From Anopheles merus (Eukaryota; Arthropoda; Insecta; Diptera; Culicidae): DNA of 64,000 bases. The DNA lies in NCBI RefSeq assembly GCF_017562075.2, contig NC_054083.1, forward strand, positions 22,689,428-22,753,427. Direction: 5' to 3'. Below are positions 57,197-64,000 of this stretch, piece after piece. Position 1 is the stretch's first letter. Every line of letters starts with the position of its first letter. Made by a program: the position numbers and the translations under genes. Under the pieces are notes generated by a model. The model saw nothing but the letters and a program-made list of their open reading frames with translations, was not told where the DNA came from and made no database searches.

Positions 57197-57926
57197 TTGT
57201 TCTTACCCGTAGAGAGTGTTTGACCAATCTTAGTACCGTTTTAGTACATATTCAGTACAGCCTACGGGGATTGGTTTCAGATACAATCCGAACTCACTGA
57301 TTGAACTTGTCTGCCAACTTTTTTTTGAATATCTGCTTTATAGTTGTCACGTTTTTCCATACAATTTAGGAATGTACTAAAATTATTCCTAGTGTACTAA
57401 ATTATAAAACATTTTTTATTATTTTTTATACTTGTATTCTAATTGTGCATTCATTACACAGTTTTCATTCAGTAGACTTCATACCCAAGGTAAAATAATG
57501 TCAATAAATAAACAACAGAGCTCATAAACAGACCTTGGCTATTCGAAAAGTTATGCCAAGGCATTTGGATAATTCAGTGGTTTGCAACCTTTTTGCAGCT
57601 TTTCCCCCCATGTAGGGTGCATGTAGGATTTAATTCCTCCCTCACAAGTTCATGAGCCGAGGAAGAGCGTTTTGTAACCAATTGTATTTAGTGAAATTTA
57701 GATCAAGAACAATTAAATTTCCCACTCTGCGGGGGAATTCCCCACCGGTTGAAACCGCTGGGATAATTGATTTTGCTTGTAACGAAACTTTCACAAACAA
57801 TGCAAGTGCTCGTTAAATTTGTCTGAAAGTAAAGTTTTGATTACGGAAAAACTTCCTTAAGCTTTCCCATGCATACATAGAGAAGTTCTCAACCAGTGTA
57901 TTCAGTACATTGCTGGCACTTGGTCT
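57197..57926. other. Intergenic spacer with a MITE
   Basis: AT-rich. Contains the 186-bp hAT-type MITE at 57575-57760. A TCAGTACATTG initiator-like motif at 57902 lies 25 bp before the next ORF. Confidence 0.5.
57575..57760. mobile_element. 186-bp hAT-type MITE
   Basis: Perfect 8-bp duplication GGATAATT at 57567-57574 and 57761-57768. Ends CAGTGGTTTGCAACC and GGTTGAAACCGCTG are inverted repeats of the hAT CAGNGGTT type. No ORF. Confidence 0.9.
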
Positions 57927-58646
57927 ATGACAATAGACCGTCTAGAAATGGTCCCGTTACTGCAGTGTTGGATCCTATTTACCCTCATCGCGTTTTCGTG
58001 CATCGCGTCTGGCAGCACGATAATAGAGAATGAACTTTGCTCGCTATCCTTCGGCCAAAAACCTCCTAGCTCAAAGCAATCCCGCGTGTTAGAATCTGTG
58101 CTTCTGCAGGGCGGCTCTTACCATTCCTATATGGCAGTAAACAACGCAACAGATAGGTTGGAAATTTTAAGAGCACTGTACACATACGCCGACGATGGTC
58201 TGACTGTGACGGTGTTCTGTTGGAAGTTGTTAGCCAATACCGATCAACTTAAGGTGTTTGCTCTTTCCGATCCACGGCAAGCACAAGCGCGGGATGATTG
58301 TATGGAGAACCGACTGCTCTATATCATCAATTATGCTGACATGTCAGAAACGATGTACCTCGTGGTAAGGATTCAGCAGGCCAATGGCACCGAGCTGGGG
58401 GATGTGGTAGTTGAGATGGGACACTGGGACGTGTTTACTGTAAAGCTGCTGAACACCTCTACCAGTCCGGCGGCTTTTGACGACCGTAAAGATCGGCCGG
58501 TTTGTTCGTTTCTATTAAAGGTGTCGTTTCGAATAAAGGTAAATGAGCGAAAAGCCGGAAAAAGCTGCTCAAGAAGTTTGGTGTCAGAATTTGCAACTTT
58601 TGTTACGTTTCTGGCGCTGCTGGTGCAAATGGTTTCAACTGAGTAA
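57927..58646 (+). CDS. Secreted Cys-containing protein, divergent paralogue 2
   Basis: 239 residues from the first ATG. A second ATG at 57948 gives a cleaner signal peptide (VPLLQCWILFTLIAFSC) and may be the real start. A hydrophobic tail (FATFVTFLALLVQMV) ends four residues before the C-terminus, the same layout as its neighbours. It is diverged but alignable: LTVTVFCW with LSIILYC, DQLKVFALSDP with DQQYIDVFPTDP, RDDC with WNDC, YADMSETMYLVV with YDDASRSLYVKA. It keeps five of the seven family cysteines (38, 98, 125, 193, 214), losing the equivalent of Cys72 and one of the CxC pair. AATAAA at 58658. Function unknown. Confidence 0.75.
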   Translation: MTIDRLEMVPLLQCWILFTLIAFSCIASGSTIIENELCSLSFGQKPPSSKQSRVLESVLLQGGSYHSYMAVNNATDRLEILRALYTYADDGLTVTVFCWKLLANTDQLKVFALSDPRQAQARDDCMENRLLYIINYADMSETMYLVVRIQQANGTELGDVVVEMGHWDVFTVKLLNTSTSPAAFDDRKDRPVCSFLLKVSFRIKVNERKAGKSCSRSLVSEFATFVTFLALLVQMVSTE

Positions 58647-58657
58647 GACATGTGCAC

Positions 58658-58663
58658 AATAAA
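58658..58663 (+). terminator. Poly(A) signal of paralogue 2
   Basis: AATAAA 12 bp after the stop, matching the short 3'UTRs of its neighbours. Confidence 0.6.
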
Positions 58664-59363
58664 TTAAAACATCAGGCATTTCTCGGACTTCGATTTTTGC
58701 AGCAATTTTGATTGGGCAATACTTTTATTTTACTTACTGTATTTGAAATATTAATAAAATGTGCTTACACTAGCCAGGACGATTCTTTATTTTAATCAAA
58801 ATATGAAATTGTTGCAAAAAATAACTAGCGTTTTTCGAGCAACGATATTTTGTTTGGCCAAGAGTTTGCCTTACTTTCCATCGTGTGTTTTTGAGAATAC
58901 TCGGCTCGAGCACTGGTAGTTACAGGGAACACTACTATTCACGGTGTCGCCCTTTGCCGGGACTCGCAGGAAACAACTCTCTATTGGAGATATACTAAAC
59001 ATATGTAAATATAAATAGAAAAAAAAACCTTAAACTCCTGCTGGAAAAATTGAATGATTTTGAACTTATTTTTCTGTAGTTCTGTAACATTTGACTAACG
59101 CAGAAATATTAGAAATGATTTCATAAATTGTATTACCCCATGCTATTTGGTGGCCTTGATTGTTTAATAAAGTAAAATAGAAAACAGATGGAGCAGTGTT
59201 ACCACTCCAATCAAAACGTATGATTTAGTTTGTGAAAAGTTGGTCTTTTGGGTTTTTTTTATGTTGTTGTGACCTGACCATAAGAGAGAAACACGTCTTC
59301 GTCCCTACTTATGATGCTACTGTCTGATGCGTTAAAAGTTTCCGCGCAGTGGCAATTGACCAC
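58664..59363. other. Intergenic spacer, nothing recognised
   Basis: AT-rich with no coding frame; leads into the TATA-like promoter of paralogue 3. Confidence 0.4.
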
Positions 59364-59402
59364 ATAAAAGCGACACGCTGTTAGTGTCGCGCCGTCCAGT
59401 TG
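59364..59402 (+). promoter_or_regulatory. Core promoter of paralogue 3
   Basis: ATAAAAG at 59364-59370 with TCCAGTTGTTG about 30 bp downstream (59395-59405) resembles a TATA plus initiator pair. The ATG follows at 59421. Confidence 0.5.
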
Positions 59403-59420
59403 TTGAACGACTCCCGAACG

Positions 59421-60113
59421 ATGGTCTGGAAGTCGTTTAAGTACGTAGTACTGATGCTTTCGGTAGGTTGTCTCCTCTGTAATGGTGCATTTCAGCGCCG
59501 ACCACCGTGTGCACTGCTCAGCTGGAAAGGTACAGATGTGCAGAAACCGTTTAACGCTAGTGGCAAGTTGACGTACCTTCGGTACGATAGTGCGACGTAC
59601 TACAGGCCGTTCAGCGTGTTCAACTTTACCTATCTCGGAGCATTCTGTATTCACGTTCGCGTGTCGTACAGCAAATCACGTCTTAATATCGATCTGCTCT
59701 GTACAAATGGTACGCAATACCAAGAGCATATTGAGGTATTTCCTCCGACTGATAATCATCGAGTGGAGGTTGCGAACGTTTGGAAGGATTGTCGAAAAAT
59801 AACGTATAGAGTGAAGCTGCAAAGCAAGCACAATGTTCTGTATCTGAGAGCGAGTAATAGTTCCAGCGGAGACATTCGTACCTATGGCAATATGTTTTTA
59901 GCCTTAAATGAATTCACCGATGCAAACCTACGAATGATGGATGAAAACTTCGATCGAAAGTATGCATTACATCAATCGATTGCTTGTGACTGTAGCCATC
60001 GAACAGAGCTGTCTGTTGTGTTCAAGATACCGCCAAATGGTGCTAGCCGTTTGTGTTCGATGTCATGCTGGACGATCATGCTAATGTTTGTTGGTTTCGT
60101 ATTATTAGTCTAA
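59421..60113 (+). CDS. Secreted, probably membrane- or GPI-anchored Cys-containing protein, paralogue 3
   Basis: 230 residues, single exon, starting at the ATG at 59421 because it directly precedes the signal peptide (about 1-23) and follows the predicted transcription start. Cysteines at 30, 76, 94, 124, 189, 191 and 212 align with the seven in the gene at 56504, with one extra at 216 at the start of the hydrophobic tail (WTIMLMFVGFVLLV, ending at the last residue). NGAS before the tail is a plausible GPI attachment site. LRYDSATYYRPFSVFN and the W-K-DC and CDC motifs establish paralogy. AATAAA lies at 60118. Function unknown. Confidence 0.8.
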   Translation: MVWKSFKYVVLMLSVGCLLCNGAFQRRPPCALLSWKGTDVQKPFNASGKLTYLRYDSATYYRPFSVFNFTYLGAFCIHVRVSYSKSRLNIDLLCTNGTQYQEHIEVFPPTDNHRVEVANVWKDCRKITYRVKLQSKHNVLYLRASNSSSGDIRTYGNMFLALNEFTDANLRMMDENFDRKYALHQSIACDCSHRTELSVVFKIPPNGASRLCSMSCWTIMLMFVGFVLLV

Positions 60114-60117
60114 TGAA

Positions 60118-60123
60118 AATAAA
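60118..60123 (+). terminator. Poly(A) signal of paralogue 3
   Basis: AATAAA five bases after the stop. Confidence 0.6.
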
Positions 60124-63100
60124 GTATGTTAGTTATGTTGGAACAAGTGATGAAGCCTATGCATGAAAATAGAGTTAATTTATGTAATTATTTATAATTA
60201 TGTCTACATTTTTGACACATTTTTTACATTTTTTTACATTTTTGATTTTTGATTATGCCTACAACATTTTTGATAGAGAGAAGAAACTTACCAATATGGC
60301 GTCATCCATCAATTACGTAAAGTAAAAATTGCTTTGTTGTGATACAGTCACATTTTTAGAATAGGATTGATTTGAACTATTTTAACATTTCAATAACTCA
60401 AAGACGTTCTACATAGTAAACAAATTAGCTGTTCGGAATTTTCATTCATCGCTATTTGTTTTTTTTTTTGTATTCTTTGGCTTTAGATATTGTATCATCA
60501 TGCATATGGCTATTCTATTTCTCATATCATGTGATGCACAATATGTTACGCACGTCTTACAAATTACGAACAAAATCATTACTTTTTGCAGGAGCTGCGA
60601 CTGCAGTTTCGATATATTCATCAAAGTACGACCAATTGTAAGCTCGTCCGATGAAAGGGATAACTGCTTTAAGTCCATCCTCAGTTTGTTTGAAATGAAA
60701 GGGGGATTAAAGGACATGGATTTGTATTACACTTGTTTCTAGCTTTATACTTGAGTCTCGTGCGGTGCGAATCGCATCCCACTAAGATCAAATGCTTACC
60801 TTAACAACCGAAGGCGTGTTAATACGGTTGAATTAGATTCCGCTGATGTCGCGATCCTGTGATAAGTAGTCAAGGCGCACGATTTAACAACAGACCCATC
60901 GTAGGTTCAATCGTCGCATGAACCGTTCCTCTACTAAAGACTGGCTATTCGGCTGCGTGGTAAATGATAAGTCGCAAAAACTTGTTCTGCCTGGCATAAT
61001 TGCGTATCTTGATTAGTATAGAAGAACAATAGTGCGTAATATTGCACAAAATTCCCCCCCCCCTTTCCCCCTTCCATGTAGCGAATCGTAGCGTTAGACG
61101 ACACCTCGTCATGAATCAATCGATATAGTTCAACCTTCTTTTTTTTCATACTAACGTTCATAACCTTACATACATCTTGTGACATATGACAGACAGACAA
61201 TTGCTCGTCGGCCATTTAACCCAGATGGCAACAGTTTGTTTCAAAGGCGGGAAACTTTATCAAATTTACGCAATTGAACTCAGACACATTACGCTGTGTG
61301 ATGTAGGTCAACCAAAAGGATGCAATAGAACGAAAAAAAATTTGCTAAGATGGTAAATCGATCGTTCAAAATGAAAATCGATCATGTGTCGATCAATCTT
61401 ACGTTTAATTATGTGGTAAAATTGATGTTTTTATTATTAAATTACAAAAAGGAAGATGATCAGCATCTTCTACAAATCATTACTTAATCAAATCGATATT
61501 AGAATAACATCATCAACCGTAGGAAGAAGCATACATTTTAAACATGTTTCATTCCATCATACAAAACGCATAAATACCTTGAAACGTGCCCTTTTTTCGT
61601 GCAACAAACCCTGCTTAAAGATGTGTTGATTTACGTCAACTTTCCGTGGTCCATGCAGTATGTTTTGCTTCAAAGAAAAATAAATCCCACTCCTTCAATT
61701 CGTGTGTATGTGGGAATATGAAATGTAACTGGTGCATCTCGTGCTTCATATTCAGCACAAGCCGGGTGCAAAATTGATCGTAACTAAATATTTAGTCCAC
61801 AACAGCGCTAATAGCGAGCACTTTATTTACATTCTCTCCCTTCGATTATTGATGCTTGATTCGATTGTGAGAAGCGGCATGCAACAAGAGGAAGATTTAC
61901 CTCCGGGAAGGGTTCATTAGTTTGTTGATTTAACATTTTATTTTGCTCGCTATGATGAATTGGTGTTGCGTTTGGCGTGTATTTTATCTTAGAAAAAGAA
62001 CAATTTAGCTCATAGTGAAGGAGTTTCGGCCTTCCAAATCTCAATTCATTAACAGTTTGATGAAGCTATTAATTAGTTTAAGCAAATCCTCGAATCCGCC
62101 CATAAACGATCGAAAGGAGATGCTAAACGTTCGATTCCGCAGTAAAACAACTCCTCCACACTCTCGCGATTGAACATCTCAACCATTAACAGTGACGAAA
62201 TGCACTGCTAGCGCACTGAAATGCGTAAACTGACACAACTGCTGGCACCAGATAATTCCGAGCAATGTTAACACGCACCCATACCCTAGAGCGGGTACCG
62301 CCAAAACATTAGGAAAATGGTTTGTTTGTTTTTCGGTGGCCATTCGGGGTGGGTAAATAAAAATCTACTGACCCACCTGACGCGGCATCTAAAAGAGCCT
62401 GGAAGCGCGTTTTGGTTTTTTGTTGTTGTTTTGTGTTGATAGATTTTTTCAGAGGGCGGGCGCTAAAAATAATCTAGGTCGATTGCCGCCGAACCTTACC
62501 CCACGATTACTTGGTGCGTAGCTCGACAGGGTGCGGTGTCGGTCTGCGGATGTGTGAGGGGGGTACGTACGTACGTGGAACGGTTGGATGTTCCGGTTGA
62601 GATTTATTTCCTTCCCGCAAAGGCCACGTTTCTGTGCCGTTGGAAAGGAAAACTCATCCCACGTGTGGTTGGTGCGAGTGGTCATCTTCGTACTCGAATT
62701 TCTCGCCAAATTGTTTATTCTGCAGCTGGGTGGTGGAGGCGCAAGAGAAAGGAAGCAACAGCAGGTGGAAGTGTGCGGTAGGTCAGGTTGTGGGAAGGCG
62801 TTCTTAAAATAGAGACGGCTCCATTCAACTCAACCAACTCTACACGGCACGGTACGAATTACTGCAGCGTGCCCATTACGAAAACTGCACATTCGATTGT
62901 TTTCCCCGTTTCGTTTGCTTCCGTGAACGCAGAAGCTGTCGTGTGCTTTTTGTAATGTGATTTTCCTCCTGCTGCTAATGACAGGTTGATGTCATGCAGT
63001 TGAGTTTTCATAAGCTGGCCCGCCAGTGCCGGCATGCAGAACATGCTGTGATGGGTTTTTGGACGCTTCACGATGCAGCACAATATCGGTTGGTATCGAT

Positions 63101-64000
63101 GGTTGTGTGGGAACTTGAAGAAAAGAAGCAAAAAAAAAAACTTCACATTATCGATAAAACATGGTCCATTTAGCGAGGGAAGACTGTTCACGTGATGTGG
63201 ACGGGGAGGCGGTGTGGTGTGCTCGTTGAAGTGGGATGCGCAGGTGTGACAAGAAGGTTAGTACATGTCACAAGCGTTTGGCATTGATTTTTTGCACGTC
63301 TTCTACGTTGAGTGTTGGTTTTTAGGTTATGCGGCAGATTGCGATGATTGATTATGTAACTCCTCTGTTTATCGTTACAAATTGACAAATTTTCACTAAA
63401 TTGTTTGATGATGAATGTGAATATTCAACAACATTGAATTTTGAACATTTTGTCTTTTTTTATATCTTCTTTTCAAGTAAAACTTCCCGATTCATCAAAT
63501 TTTCCAATCCAATTGCAAAAATTACACTTTTCTGATTATGGTTTTATTACTTCCTGTCTATTAATAAATTAATTATGTTTGTTTGCATTTGAAATGATTC
63601 TATGACTTTATTTGATATTTGTGTTTTCCGCAATTGTTTTATTTGTGTATATATTTTTTATCTTATTTATATTTATAAGACTGTTGTTTTATTTTCTTAT
63701 TTTTTGTCAAATTTCCATGCTCTATTTTTTCCATAATTCTTTTCTTTTATTCAATTTTAGTTTTCTTATCTCTATTAAGTCTCTTTTTAATTAATTCAGC
63801 ATCCTTTATTTTTTCTTATTTTGTTGTATTTTACCATGTTGATGCTTTTTTTTCAATTTGTCTTCTTTGTGCCCTTGTATCATCCACAAAGTTCGTGACC
63901 TACCATCCCGGTGACCAGTTCGCACTCTCTGGGAAAATGGGCTTGGTTCATTTCCCAGCAAGAAATTGATTAAATATACAGTTTATGTGTGTTTTGGTTC
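60124..64000. other. AT-rich intergenic region, no supported gene
   Basis: Only short ORFs in conflicting frames. A diverged SINE fragment lies at 60853-60975, a C run near 61056, and a GC-richer patch at 62.5-63.2 kb that could belong to a neighbouring gene's regulatory region. The last 600 bp is very T-rich. Confidence 0.4.
60853..60975 (+). mobile_element. SINE family 2, diverged fragment
   Basis: Contains CACGATTTAACAACAGACCC and GGTTCAATCG from the tRNA-like head, then GACTGGCTATTCGGCTGCGTG followed by GATAAGTCGC, matching the family-2 body at 34515-34700 (reverse strand). No target duplication identified. Confidence 0.65.

Overview
The window looks like nuclear DNA of a mosquito, most likely an Anopheles species. 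The pointers are short exons with GT-AG introns, GC-rich third codon positions, many CA/GA microsatellites, and repeated tRNA-headed SINEs ending in AAG tracts that resemble the SINE200-type elements I associate with Anopheles. The species assignment is inference. There are no bacterial operons, CRISPR arrays or viral genes.

The main gene is an R3H/SUZ-domain RNA-binding protein orthologous to Drosophila encore (vertebrate R3HDM1/R3HDM2/ARPP21 family), on the + strand. I reconstruct twelve coding exons from 26977 to the stop at 52394. All splice phases agree and the readable product is about 2,350 residues. The start codon and 5' exons were not found. They should lie upstream of 26977, possibly in the 5'UTR-like sequence around 16.75-17.3 kb or 20.8-21.5 kb. 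A long mRNA-like tract after the stop (52395 to about 56.3 kb) is probably the 3'UTR.

Upstream (11968-12852) is an intronless, secreted trypsin-fold serine protease homologue with all three catalytic residues replaced. It has a TATA box, an initiator and a poly(A) signal. Downstream (56504-60113) is a tandem trio of intronless genes for small secreted, cysteine-containing proteins with hydrophobic C-terminal tails, probably a lineage-restricted family. Two are clear paralogues and the middle one is divergent.

The rest is introns and intergenic DNA rich in non-autonomous transposons. There are three copies of a ~0.7-1 kb hAT-like foldback element (one with a perfect 8-bp target-site duplication), a separate 624-bp foldback element with a perfect 8-bp duplication, two ~1 kb TTAA-flanked piggyBac-like elements each carrying a SINE, a 186-bp hAT-type MITE, a 195-bp TA-flanked MITE, and two SINE families sharing one tRNA-like head. 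One encore intron (47267-48822) is filled with 10-bp and 12-bp tandem arrays. A degenerate, opposite-strand relative of the 10-bp array sits at 36.45-36.76 kb.

Layout: 1-11.4 kb non-coding with a hAT-like and a piggyBac-like element; 11.5-13 kb SINE and protease homologue; 13.9-15 kb piggyBac-like element; 15-27 kb probable encore 5' region with microsatellites; 27-52.4 kb encore exons and introns; 52.4-56.3 kb probable 3'UTR; 56.5-60.1 kb secreted-protein trio; 60.1-64 kb AT-rich, no gene recognised.
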